Positions 9,071 to 17,154 of a stretch of 64,000 nt of DNA are shown one piece after another (position 1 is the first letter of the stretch; the number at the start of each line of letters is the position of its first letter). The stretch is taken from contig NZ_QLMC01000001.1 of NCBI RefSeq assembly GCF_003259745.1, forward strand, positions 620,001 to 684,000, written 5' to 3'. Position numbers and translations under genes: made by a program. A model generated the notes under the pieces. The model made no database searches. It had not been told where the DNA came from and saw nothing but the letters and a program-made list of their open reading frames with translations. Source of the stretch: Larkinella arboricola (GTDB taxonomy: Bacteria; Bacteroidota; Bacteroidia; Cytophagales; Spirosomataceae).

Positions 9071-10318
9071 TTATTCTTCGGCCAGTGTCCGGGAGATGTT
9101 CATCCGGTAAACGCCCAGCGCCGGTAGGGCAGCCGCTAGAATACCGATCAAAACCGCTACGCCCAGTACCAGCCACTCTTCGGGTAAGATGCTGATGTCG
9201 TTCAGGCTGTAATGAAAATTCTGCTCGGCCTGCATGGAGAACAGCAGCAGCCCAATGCGGCTCAGAATCAGGCCGAGTACGAAACCGATCAGTGATAAAA
9301 CCAGCCCTTCGAGCAGCAGCATTCCGAACAACTGCGTCCGTCTGGCACCCATCGACAGCATCAAGGCCATTTCGTACCGGCGTTCTTTCAGTGAATTATA
9401 CAGCGACACAAATACGCTGATTCCGGCAATGAGCATAATGGCGACGGCCAGTCCGCGCAGCGTATCGACGCCGATGCCCAGCAGCGAAAACAGCCGGTTG
9501 ATTTCAATGGAAGGCAAAGCCGCCTGCAACTTGGAGTTGTTGTTGATACCCCGGGCAATCATCATCCCCATCGGGTTACGGAATTTAATCAACATGCTGG
9601 TAATCTCCCGGGCTTCTTCGGCTTCATGCTCGTGGTCATGCTCGTGCTCGTGGTCATGATCTTCTTCAAGGTCTTCCACGGATTCGCTCTCGTGTTCGTC
9701 GTGGTGCGCGTGAATCGCCCAGACGCTCGATAGCGGGGTCAGAATCAACTGGTCGATGACGGTATTGCTGGGGTTAAAAACCCCGACAACCTTGTATTGG
9801 GCCTGACCGTGTTCTTCACCCTCGCCGTCCAGACCGTGCGAACCCGAAAAGGTGTCACCAATTTTCAAACCGGTTACTTCGGCTACCCGTGCGCCGATGG
9901 TAGCTTCTAACTCCTTCTGAAATAGAGTCCCCTGACCGACGGTGGCTTCAAAATGATCGACGTACTTCTTGTCTGTGCCGACAATCCGGAACGTCTGGTA
10001 ACTATCGCCCATCGACAGTGGAATGGCGGTTTTGATCATCGGGTTGCGGGTCAGGCGCTCGGCTTCTTCGAGCGGGATGTTGCCCGTTGGCGCGTCGATC
10101 TGGTAGATGCTCGACAGGATGAGTTGCAATGGACTGCCTTTGGCCCCCAGCACCATGTCAATGCCTTTGACATTGCGGGAAAACTGCTCATCCAACTGCT
10201 TATTGAGGAGCAGCAGCAGCGAGATAATCGTGATGCCGAGCGTCATGAGCAGGCCACTCAGAAAGCTGCTGAGCGGTTTGTCTTTCAGATTGGCCCAGCT
10301 TATTTTTAACAGATTCAT
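9071..10318 (-). CDS. ABC transporter permease (FtsX/MacB type) with a His-rich loop
   Basis: A 415-residue permease of the FtsX/MacB superfamily: one N-terminal transmembrane helix (about residues 19-38), a large periplasmic domain (about 40-280), then three C-terminal helices (about 287-310, 335-360 and 378-402). The periplasmic domain carries an acidic, His-rich run at about residues 203-231 (HAHHDEHE, then HDHEHEHDHEHE), encoded by 9626-9712. Such runs are typical of zinc or other transition-metal binding loops. The ATPase gene lies 6 bp upstream. FtsX-type pairs usually do mechanotransmission, lipoprotein transport or export rather than classical import; a metal-linked role is an inference. 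Confidence 0.85.
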   Translation of the reverse strand: MNLLKISWANLKDKPLSSFLSGLLMTLGITIISLLLLLNKQLDEQFSRNVKGIDMVLGAKGSPLQLILSSIYQIDAPTGNIPLEEAERLTRNPMIKTAIPLSMGDSYQTFRIVGTDKKYVDHFEATVGQGTLFQKELEATIGARVAEVTGLKIGDTFSGSHGLDGEGEEHGQAQYKVVGVFNPSNTVIDQLILTPLSSVWAIHAHHDEHESESVEDLEEDHDHEHEHDHEHEAEEAREITSMLIKFRNPMGMMIARGINNNSKLQAALPSIEINRLFSLLGIGVDTLRGLAVAIMLIAGISVFVSLYNSLKERRYEMALMLSMGARRTQLFGMLLLEGLVLSLIGFVLGLILSRIGLLLFSMQAEQNFHYSLNDISILPEEWLVLGVAVLIGILAAALPALGVYRMNISRTLAEE

Positions 10319-10324
10319 ATGGAT

Positions 10325-10951
10325 CTATAAAATCACCTGATTCGAAAATTCGTCTTTCAGCCGCTGATCGTGCGTAACCACAATCAGGCTGGCGCCAATC
10401 TGCTCGGACTGTTCGCGCAGCAGGGCCACCACCCGGGCGCAGTTGACATCGTCGAGACTGGACGTAGGTTCGTCGGCCAGAATAACACCGGGTTTGTTCA
10501 TCACAGCCCGCGCAATGCTGACGCGCTGCTGTTCGCCCTGGCTCATCTGGTTTGTTTTCTTGTTTAAATGATCGGCAAAACCCAGGTGGGTGGCTAGTTC
10601 GCGGGCCCGGTCTTTATCCTGTGGCTTATCGGCTAAGTAGTTTGCCATCAGTAGGTTGTCCATGACCGACAGGGAACTGACAAAGTGCGGTCGCTGGTAG
10701 ATAATCCCCACGTGAGCCGCCCGGAACGAAGCCGTTTTTGCCGGTGATAATTGGGTCAGATCGGTCTGATCGATGGTAATGGAACCGCTCTCGGGCCGCA
10801 GAAGGAGGGCCAGCAAATGCAGAAACGTTGTTTTGCCGGTGCCGGAGTTTCCCAGGATCAAAACCGCTTCGCGATCGTTGCAGCGAATATCCGGAAAAGA
10901 GAACCGCTTGGTTGGAGAGTACGAAAAGGTCAGTTGATGCGATTGAAGCAT
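10325..10951 (-). CDS. ABC transporter ATP-binding protein (LolD/MacB type)
   Basis: A 208-residue ABC ATPase that pairs with the permease 6 bp downstream. Walker A is GNSGTGKTT (about residues 33-41), the signature is MSQGEQQR, and Walker B with the D-loop is VILADEPTSSLD, followed by the switch histidine in VVTHD. The short single-domain form and the FtsX-like partner place it in the MacB/LolD/FtsE group. The gene is divergent from purN with a 76-bp shared upstream region; a TATCTTTA sequence on the minus strand there could be its -7 box. Confidence 0.9.
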   Translation of the reverse strand: MLQSHQLTFSYSPTKRFSFPDIRCNDREAVLILGNSGTGKTTFLHLLALLLRPESGSITIDQTDLTQLSPAKTASFRAAHVGIIYQRPHFVSSLSVMDNLLMANYLADKPQDKDRARELATHLGFADHLNKKTNQMSQGEQQRVSIARAVMNKPGVILADEPTSSLDDVNCARVVALLREQSEQIGASLIVVTHDQRLKDEFSNQVIL

Positions 10952-10985
10952 ACGGCTAATATCATCAATTTTTGCTAAAGATACG

Positions 10986-10993
10986 TAGGTTTG
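10986..10993 (+). promoter_or_regulatory. -7 box of the purN promoter
   Basis: TAGGTTTG matches TAnnTTTG and lies 34 bp before the purN ATG in the gap divergent from the ABC ATPase gene. No -33 box at the expected distance was recognised. Confidence 0.4.
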
Positions 10994-11027
10994 TAGCGTT
11001 ATTGCACTTTCTATTGTTTAATAATCC

Positions 11028-11630
11028 ATGAAGCGAATTGCCATTTTTGCGTCCGGCTCCGGAACCAATGCCGAGAAAATTGCCGGTTACCTGACCGCCT
11101 ATCCCGACATTGAAGTCACACTGATTTTGTCGAACAACCCGAAAGCCGGAATCATTGACCGGGCGCGCAAAGGATTTGGCCCTGACCGGAAGCTGCACGT
11201 GCCAGTGCTGGTCTTCGACCGGGCGACGTTTTACGAAAGCAATCGCATCGTGGAACTGCTTCAGAAACAGGAGATTGACCTGGTGGTGCTGGCCGGTTTC
11301 ATGTGGCTGATACCCGAAGCGCTGGTGAAAGCGTTTCCACAACGGATGATCAATATTCACCCGGCCCTGTTACCCAATTACGGCGGTAAAGGCATGTACG
11401 GGCATTTTGTACACGAAGCCGTGGTGGCTGCCGGCGAATCGCAAACCGGTATTACGATTCATTACGTGAACGAGCGGTACGACGAAGGAAACATTATTTT
11501 TCAGGCATCCTGCGAGCTTGATCCACAGGACACGCCGGAGGATGTAGCCCGGAAAGTACAGGTGCTGGAACACCAGTATTATCCCGAAATCGTGGTGAAA
11601 GTACTAAACAGGATAGATGATGAACGATGA
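11028..11630 (+). CDS. purN: Phosphoribosylglycinamide formyltransferase
   Basis: PurN (200 aa) transfers a formyl group from 10-formyltetrahydrofolate to GAR in purine synthesis. The N-terminal IAIFASGSGTNAEKI phosphate loop, the LAGFMWLIP folate region, the catalytic NIHPALLPNYGGKGMYG segment with Asn and His, and the later SQTGITIHYVNERYDEG with catalytic Asp are present. Length is normal. The downstream lipoprotein gene starts inside its last codons (14-bp overlap), so the two are probably co-translated. Confidence 0.96.
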   Translation: MKRIAIFASGSGTNAEKIAGYLTAYPDIEVTLILSNNPKAGIIDRARKGFGPDRKLHVPVLVFDRATFYESNRIVELLQKQEIDLVVLAGFMWLIPEALVKAFPQRMINIHPALLPNYGGKGMYGHFVHEAVVAAGESQTGITIHYVNERYDEGNIIFQASCELDPQDTPEDVARKVQVLEHQYYPEIVVKVLNRIDDER

Positions 11631-12051
11631 AAGGAAACTAAAGACGTTGCGCCGGTCGGCCTGGGTAGGACTCATCTTTCTGACAATGGCTGTGACAGGC
11701 TGTTTTCGGCCCGCGATTCCCATTTCAATGTCGCCCAATTATCCGGTCGATGTTTTCTACGAAAATCAGCAGCCCGACCGGCCGTTTACGGAACTGGAAT
11801 GGCTCGAATACAAGGAAGAAGTTCCGCTGGCCGATCAGCAGAAACCGCAGAAAGGCCGAATGGTGAAACGGGGAAACAACATTGAGCAAAAGGATCTGTT
11901 GCTGGCACGGTTGACCATGCAGGCTAAAAAAATGGGAGCCGATGCGCTCATTGCGGTACGGTATCAGTATTACAGCTCAGCTACAGTGCACGGATATTCC
12001 ATGCGGGGCATGGCCGTGAAATACCAGAAAGAGCGGGAAGTGGGGCAGTGA
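11617..12051 (+). CDS. Small lipoprotein of unknown function
   Basis: A 144-residue protein with a signal peptide and lipobox VTGC (Cys at about residue 29). The C-terminal half (LTMQAKKMGADALIAVRYQYY...GMAVKY) has the A-x-x-x-G-A-[DN]-A-[IL]-[IV]-x-[VL] pattern seen in YbjQ/DUF4156-like small envelope proteins, but this is a weak resemblance. The start lies inside purN (ATG at 11617 or 11620), a 14-bp overlap, so it is likely translationally coupled to purN although no functional link is obvious. Confidence 0.7.
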   Translation: MMNDERKLKTLRRSAWVGLIFLTMAVTGCFRPAIPISMSPNYPVDVFYENQQPDRPFTELEWLEYKEEVPLADQQKPQKGRMVKRGNNIEQKDLLLARLTMQAKKMGADALIAVRYQYYSSATVHGYSMRGMAVKYQKEREVGQ

Positions 12052-12055
12052 TGCC

Positions 12056-12292
12056 TTACTTCACTTCCGTATAATCGACGTATTCGCCACCTTTCAGTTT
12101 GGATTCACCGGCATCGGGCGGAGCCGTATGAACGCGGGTTTCTCCTTCACGGGTTCCCCGGTTAAAATGCTCATTAGCTTTGCGTTGCTCTCTGGCCAGT
12201 TGCCGACCAACCAGCAGCCAAAAGAAAAACCGGCGCACCGGCGGTACAAACGCAATTAAGAGCAGAAGAACGAATAAGAATTTAAAAATCAT
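12056..12292 (-). CDS. DUF4834 family small membrane protein
   Basis: A 78-residue protein with one N-terminal transmembrane helix (IFKFLFVLLLLIAFVPPVRR) and a short charged tail ending GGEYVDYTEVK. The helix plus RRFFFWLLVGRQL and the GEYVDYTEV end are characteristic of DUF4834, a small family of Bacteroidota. Function is unknown. A TTG at 12304 would add four residues; the ATG at 12292 is preferred. It is convergent with the purN-linked lipoprotein gene, with a gap of 4 bp. Confidence 0.7.
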   Translation of the reverse strand: MIFKFLFVLLLLIAFVPPVRRFFFWLLVGRQLAREQRKANEHFNRGTREGETRVHTAPPDAGESKLKGGEYVDYTEVK

Positions 12293-12489
12293 GCTGAACA
12301 ACAATCGGTGTCGGTTCCTAGATACAATTATAACGTAAAAGCCCGAGAAACAGTTGCTCTACTATTGAAGAAAAACTAATTTGAGTCTTCAGGTCTCCTA
12401 TGAATGGGAGGGATGGTTATTACCTGCCATTTACAACTTATTAAGTAAATCCAGAGGGGTCCATCGTTTGTCAATTATTCCTAAACTAT

Positions 12490-12915
12490 ATGAAAAGGGT
12501 TCTGATACTGTTTTTTCTGACGGTTTTGGGATGCACATCGGATGAGCCGCGGCATCTCGTGGTTGGTGAATGGCGCTGGATTTCATCGACTGGTGGGATA
12601 GGTGGCTGGACGATAAAACCCAGAAATGACAATGAGCGCACGTTACGACTTACCGCAGATGGAAAATTTGAAGTATACGCCAACAGGGCGTTGTTACTAT
12701 CTGCCGAGTATCGCTTGTCCAATAGAAAAAGTGGCTCCGACCGTGCGCAGGAATTGATTCTTGCCGTTAACAACGGGATTCTTCATCAGAGAGATACGCT
12801 TGATAACTACCCACTGTTTGGCGGGGGTAGGATCAGGGAGCTTTCCGATGCGAAACTTGAATTTGTTGAAGATTTTTGCAACGACTGCTATAGTCACTCG
12901 TTCGTAAGAAAATAA
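12490..12915 (+). CDS. Small lipoprotein, lipocalin-like
   Basis: A 141-residue lipoprotein: signal peptide MKRVLILFFLTV with lipobox VLGC (Cys at about residue 15). The mature part begins with VGEWRWISSTGG and has a series of short predicted strands (TLRLTADGKFEVY, LILAVNNGILHQRD, KLEFVEDFCNDCYSHSFVRK), a pattern like small secreted lipocalin-like proteins of Bacteroidota. Function is unknown. The 185-bp spacer before it holds no recognisable feature. It has its own terminator at 12919-12952. Confidence 0.65.
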   Translation: MKRVLILFFLTVLGCTSDEPRHLVVGEWRWISSTGGIGGWTIKPRNDNERTLRLTADGKFEVYANRALLLSAEYRLSNRKSGSDRAQELILAVNNGILHQRDTLDNYPLFGGGRIRELSDAKLEFVEDFCNDCYSHSFVRK

Positions 12916-12918
12916 AAA

Positions 12919-12952
12919 GCCGGTATTCACGATTAAATTTGTGAATACCGGC
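12919..12952. terminator. Terminator between lipoprotein gene and carB
   Basis: Perfect 12-bp inverted repeat GCCGGTATTCAC / GTGAATACCGGC with a 10-nt loop, immediately after the lipoprotein stop and 36 bp before the end of convergent carB; it can serve both. Confidence 0.7.
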
Positions 12953-12988
12953 AATCAATAAGTAGTAAATTCCTGCTAATTCCTACGC

Positions 12989-15883
12989 TTACCGGCTCAG
13001 GTACAAATTCCGCTCGGAATAAACTTTCTGGAAAAACTCGTCTTCCAGATCATCAATGAAGTAGATGCCTTCGCCGGTTGATTTCATTTCCGGTCCGAGT
13101 TCTTTGTTCACGTTCGGGAATTTATTGAAGGAGAACACCGGAATTTTGATGGCATATCCTTCTTTCACCGGGTTGAAGTCAAAGTCCTTCACTTTTTTCT
13201 CGCCCAGCATCACCTTCGTTGCGTAATTAACGTACGGTTCCTGGTATGCTTTGCAGATGAACGGCACCGTCCGCGACGCCCGGGGATTGGCTTCGATGAT
13301 ATATACCTTATCGTCTTTCACCGCAAACTGAATGTTAATCAATCCGACGGTTTTCAGCGCTTTGGCGATGGTGCGGGTATGTTCTTCAATCTGCTGGATT
13401 ACGTTTTCGCTCAGGTCGAACGTCGGTAACAGGGCGTACGAATCACCGGAGTGAATACCGGCCGGTTCGATGTGCTCCATAACGCCGATGATGTAAACAT
13501 CTTCCCCGTCGCAGATGGCGTCGGCTTCGGCTTCGATGGCGTTCTCCAGGAAGTGATCGAGCAGGATGTTGTTATCCGGAATGTCGTGCAGAATCTTGAC
13601 CACGTGCTGCTCCAGTTCCTGTTCGTTCAGAACGATCTTCATGCTCTGGCCACCCAGAACGTAGCTGGGCCGTACCAGCAGCGGGAAACCGAGTTCGCGC
13701 GAGAGTTCGACGGCTTCGTCGGAACCGCGCACCGTGCCAAATTTCGGATACGGAATGTTGTGGTCCCGCAGCAGGGCCGAGAAACGGCCCCGGTCTTCGG
13801 CCAGATCGAGCGATTCGTAATCCGTACCGATGATTTTGATGCCGTAGCGCGTCAGCTTTTCGGCCATTTTCAGGGCCGTCTGTCCACCCAGCTGCACAAT
13901 CACACCCACGGGGTTCTCGTGCATGATGATGGCGTGAACGTGCTCCCAGAACACCGGCTCAAAGTAGAGTTTATCGGCAATATCCGGGTCGGTCGAAACG
14001 GTTTCGGGGTTACAGTTGATCATAATCGTCTCGTAACCACATTCTTTGGCGGCCAGTACACCGTGTACACACGAGTAGTCAAACTCAATTCCCTGTCCGA
14101 TCCGGTTGGGCCCTGAGCCAAGAATGACAACCTTTTTGCGTTCGCTGGTAATCGACTCGTTACCGGCCAGCGCACCAACCGGGAAAGCACCTTTTTCGGG
14201 TGTTTCGGTCCCTTCAATCGGCAATTGTGGGCTGTTGAAGGTCGAGTAGTAATAAGGAGTGCGGGCTTCAAACTCGGCGGCACAGGTGTCCACACACTTG
14301 AAGACGCGCCGGATGTTATGCTCCTGCCGGAAGTTATAAATTCTGCTTTCCTTGACACCCAGCAAGTGGGCCAACTGACGGTCGGCATACCCTTTCTGCT
14401 TGGCTTTCAAAATCAGAGCGGGAGGAACGTCTTCCAGATCGTAGTGGCCAATTTCGCGCTCCAGTTCCACCAGTTCTTCAATCTGGTAGAGGAACCATTT
14501 ATCGATTTTGGTCAGATTCTGAATCGTTTTGAACGACAGACCAGCCTTGAACGCGTCGTAAATATGGAACAGACGGTTCCAGCTCGGGTTAGCCAGGCTG
14601 TGTTTGATGGCTTCCTGATCGGTCAGTTCCTTGCCGTCGGCACCCAGCCCATTGCGCCGGATTTCGAGCGACTGGCAGGCTTTCTGCAACGCTTCCTGGA
14701 AGTTACGGCCAATGCCCATTGCTTCACCCACCGATTTCATTTGCAGACCCAGGGAGCGGTCAGAACCGGGGAATTTGTCAAAATTCCAGCGCGGCACTTT
14801 CACGATCACGTAGTCAATGGCGGGTTCGAAGAACGCCGAGGTCGAACCGGTAATCGGGTTGATCAGCTCGTCGAGGTTGTACCCAATCGACATTTTAGCC
14901 GCGATTTTGGCAATCGGATAACCCGTTGCTTTCGACGCCAGCGCCGACGAGCGGCTTACGCGCGGGTTGATCTCAATGGCAATAATATCGTCGTTGGCCG
15001 GATTTACCGAGAACTGAACGTTACAGCCTCCCGCAAATTTGCCGATACCGTCCATCATTTTAATGGCCAGATCGCGCATCTGCTGGTACAGCGTATCGGG
15101 CAGCGTCATGGCCGGAGCCACAGTAATGCTGTCGCCCGTATGAATCCCCATCGGGTCGAAGTTTTCGATGGAGCAGATGATGATAAAGTTACCGGCACCG
15201 TCGCGCAGCAACTCCAGCTCGTATTCTTTCCAGCCCATCACCGATTGTTCAATCAGCACTTCGTGAACCGGCGACGCGTGCAGACCATTGTTGAGCGCCT
15301 TGTCAAAATCTTCAGGTTTGTCGACAAAACCGCCCCCGGTTCCGCCCAGCGTAAAGGAAGGGCGAATAACAAGCGGAAAACCAATTTCCTGCGCAATCTC
15401 TTTGCCCTCCAGGAAAGAGCGGGCCGTCCGGCCTCGGCAAACACCCACACCCAGTTCGAGCATTTTCAGCCGGAATTTCTCCCGGTCTTCGGTGGTCTCG
15501 ATGGCTTTGATGTCAACGCCGATGATGCGAACACCGTATTTTGTCCAGATACCGGCTTTGTCGCATTCAATAGCCAGGTTCAGGGCCGTCTGCCCACCCA
15601 TTGTGGGCAACACCGCGTCAATGGGATGGCCTTCTTCCTGATGCTTTTTGAGAATCTCAACGATGGATTTTTTCTCGAGCGGTTTCAGGTAGACGTAATC
15701 CGCATTGATGGGATCGGTCATGATGGTGGCCGGGTTCGAGTTAATCAGCGTTACCTCGATACCTTCTTCGCGCAGTGAACGGGCTGCCTGCGAACCCGCG
15801 TAGTCGAATTCACACGCCTGACCAATAACGATAGGGCCGGAGCCGATAATAAGAATCGAACGAATGGAAGAATCTTTGGGCAT
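12989..15883 (-). CDS. carB: Carbamoyl-phosphate synthase large subunit lacking the MGS allosteric domain
   Basis: CarB makes carbamoyl phosphate from bicarbonate, ATP and ammonia delivered by CarA, for pyrimidines and arginine. Two homologous ATP-grasp halves are clear: SILIIGSGPIVIGQACEFDY near residue 9 and VVILGSGPNRIGQGIEFDYS near residue 580, each followed by its INPR/ANPR metal site. The protein has 964 residues and stops shortly after KSTGEGIYFIDDLEDEFF, whereas E. coli CarB (1073 aa) continues into an MGS domain that binds UMP and ornithine. That domain is absent and no separate copy lies nearby. carA is not in the window. Confidence 0.96.
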   Translation of the reverse strand: MPKDSSIRSILIIGSGPIVIGQACEFDYAGSQAARSLREEGIEVTLINSNPATIMTDPINADYVYLKPLEKKSIVEILKKHQEEGHPIDAVLPTMGGQTALNLAIECDKAGIWTKYGVRIIGVDIKAIETTEDREKFRLKMLELGVGVCRGRTARSFLEGKEIAQEIGFPLVIRPSFTLGGTGGGFVDKPEDFDKALNNGLHASPVHEVLIEQSVMGWKEYELELLRDGAGNFIIICSIENFDPMGIHTGDSITVAPAMTLPDTLYQQMRDLAIKMMDGIGKFAGGCNVQFSVNPANDDIIAIEINPRVSRSSALASKATGYPIAKIAAKMSIGYNLDELINPITGSTSAFFEPAIDYVIVKVPRWNFDKFPGSDRSLGLQMKSVGEAMGIGRNFQEALQKACQSLEIRRNGLGADGKELTDQEAIKHSLANPSWNRLFHIYDAFKAGLSFKTIQNLTKIDKWFLYQIEELVELEREIGHYDLEDVPPALILKAKQKGYADRQLAHLLGVKESRIYNFRQEHNIRRVFKCVDTCAAEFEARTPYYYSTFNSPQLPIEGTETPEKGAFPVGALAGNESITSERKKVVILGSGPNRIGQGIEFDYSCVHGVLAAKECGYETIMINCNPETVSTDPDIADKLYFEPVFWEHVHAIIMHENPVGVIVQLGGQTALKMAEKLTRYGIKIIGTDYESLDLAEDRGRFSALLRDHNIPYPKFGTVRGSDEAVELSRELGFPLLVRPSYVLGGQSMKIVLNEQELEQHVVKILHDIPDNNILLDHFLENAIEAEADAICDGEDVYIIGVMEHIEPAGIHSGDSYALLPTFDLSENVIQQIEEHTRTIAKALKTVGLINIQFAVKDDKVYIIEANPRASRTVPFICKAYQEPYVNYATKVMLGEKKVKDFDFNPVKEGYAIKIPVFSFNKFPNVNKELGPEMKSTGEGIYFIDDLEDEFFQKVYSERNLYLSR

Positions 15884-16078
15884 TACAATGAGGAAAATGA
15901 ATAATGAATCGTTACGTCAAACCGTCGAGTCGTAACAAAAAACAATCACTATTCCTGACCCCCTGAAACGTACTGGCCCGAAGCGAAAACAGGTTGGCAC
16001 AGCGGCCGGAACGCAGTCACAAGGCGAACCGTTTTGGAGTTTCTAGGCCAATCTGTTTCGGTATGGTCAAAAATCCCA

Positions 16079-16086
16079 CAAAATTA
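16079..16086 (-). promoter_or_regulatory. Possible -7 box for carB
   Basis: Read on the minus strand, TAATTTTG matches TAnnTTTG about 195 bp before the carB start, in a 284-bp gap with no other feature except the methyltransferase terminator. No good -33 box was found, so this is tentative. Confidence 0.3.
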
Positions 16087-16123
16087 GTGGATGCCGACGA
16101 ATTAATAAGAATTTTTTTAAATG

Positions 16124-16165
16124 TTTTTGCCGTTAGGTAACAGAATTAGCGCCTAACGGCAAAAA
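16124..16165 (-). terminator. Terminator of the methyltransferase gene
   Basis: Perfect inverted repeat TTTTTGCCGTTAGG / CCTAACGGCAAAAA with a 14-nt loop, directly downstream of the minus-strand methyltransferase stop; the T-run on the minus strand follows the stem. Confidence 0.75.
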
Positions 16166-16167
16166 AG

Positions 16168-17001
16168 CTAGATTTTCGAGACAGAAAGCAAATCCTGATA
16201 GTCAACGGTATTCTCCCGGCCGCACCAATTACCAAACTGGACGTTCTGGATTGTTAAACCCGCTTTGGCGAAAGCTTCCCGGGCGTAGGTTTCGTCGAAG
16301 GCAATCATGCTTTCGGGCAGGTCCTGCAAATACACCATTGTTTTGTCGGTGAATGGTGTCAGGTGACGTTCGTATTTATTTTTGCCCTGGGCGTTCAGCC
16401 GGCGCGATTCTTCGTTGAGCAGAAACATCGTGATGTAGCCCCGGGCGCCTTTCTTCAATACCCGCGAGATTTCGGCCAGATACCGCTCAAAATCGGCTTC
16501 GAGCATATGCGTAAACACCGAATTCAGAATTACCAGATCAAACGTTAACGACTCAAACGGAAACCGCAGTTCGTGGCCCTGCATGGTTCCCTTCGGGTTG
16601 TACATTTTATTGTACACATTGAGGTGGTGAAAGTTGAAGTGCGGAAACCGCTTGTGTACTTCTTTGTTGCACCAGTCAACGCCCTCTTTGACAATCTCAA
16701 TACCGTCGTAGCCACCCGGCGGATTGATGTATTTGGTCAGCGGAATAGCAACTCGTCCGATGCCACTGCCCACGTCTAGCACGCGGTCAGTGGCGTTGAG
16801 GCCAACCAGGTCTTTAATGTGACTGACGGTCAGTTCGCCCACTTTCTTGAAATCACCGTCACCGATAAAAATCATCCGCGATGGCGGGGTAAGCGCATCC
16901 CGTTCGCCGGTGATAATCTCCAGCTGATCGATCACCGAAAGCGGAATTATGTTTTTTAAGGCGGTCTTTATCGGGTTAGGAATCAAGCTCTTCAGGCTCA
17001 T
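16168..17001 (-). CDS. Class I SAM-dependent methyltransferase
   Basis: A 277-residue protein whose core is a Rossmann-type methyltransferase: motif I VLDVGSGIGRVAIPL (about residues 74-88), acidic motif DGIEIVKEGV, and LTFDLVILNSVFTHMLEADFERYLAEISRVLKKGARGYI (motifs IV-V). The N-terminus (PNPIKTALKNIIPLSV) is amphipathic. No substrate-specific domain is recognised; methylation of a small molecule or lipid/polysaccharide component is possible. It is an independent unit with its own terminator. Confidence 0.82.
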   Translation of the reverse strand: MSLKSLIPNPIKTALKNIIPLSVIDQLEIITGERDALTPPSRMIFIGDGDFKKVGELTVSHIKDLVGLNATDRVLDVGSGIGRVAIPLTKYINPPGGYDGIEIVKEGVDWCNKEVHKRFPHFNFHHLNVYNKMYNPKGTMQGHELRFPFESLTFDLVILNSVFTHMLEADFERYLAEISRVLKKGARGYITMFLLNEESRRLNAQGKNKYERHLTPFTDKTMVYLQDLPESMIAFDETYAREAFAKAGLTIQNVQFGNWCGRENTVDYQDLLSVSKI

Positions 17002-17154
17002 TGTCGAATTGCTTTTGGTTAGGAATAGCTGGCAATTTAAACATTAATACCTTTTTTTGTAAACTTATCCCCAGTTTGGCGTTAATAAGAAGAAGCTAAA
17101 GACTGATAATCAGAAACAACAGGTGTAACTCTCAACGGTAAAAACGGTAAGTAT

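Noticed and set aside
14225-15778. A 517-codon open frame on the plus strand opposite carB
   Set aside because: It is antisense to a certain CarB, has no recognisable motif and follows from codon bias of the real gene.
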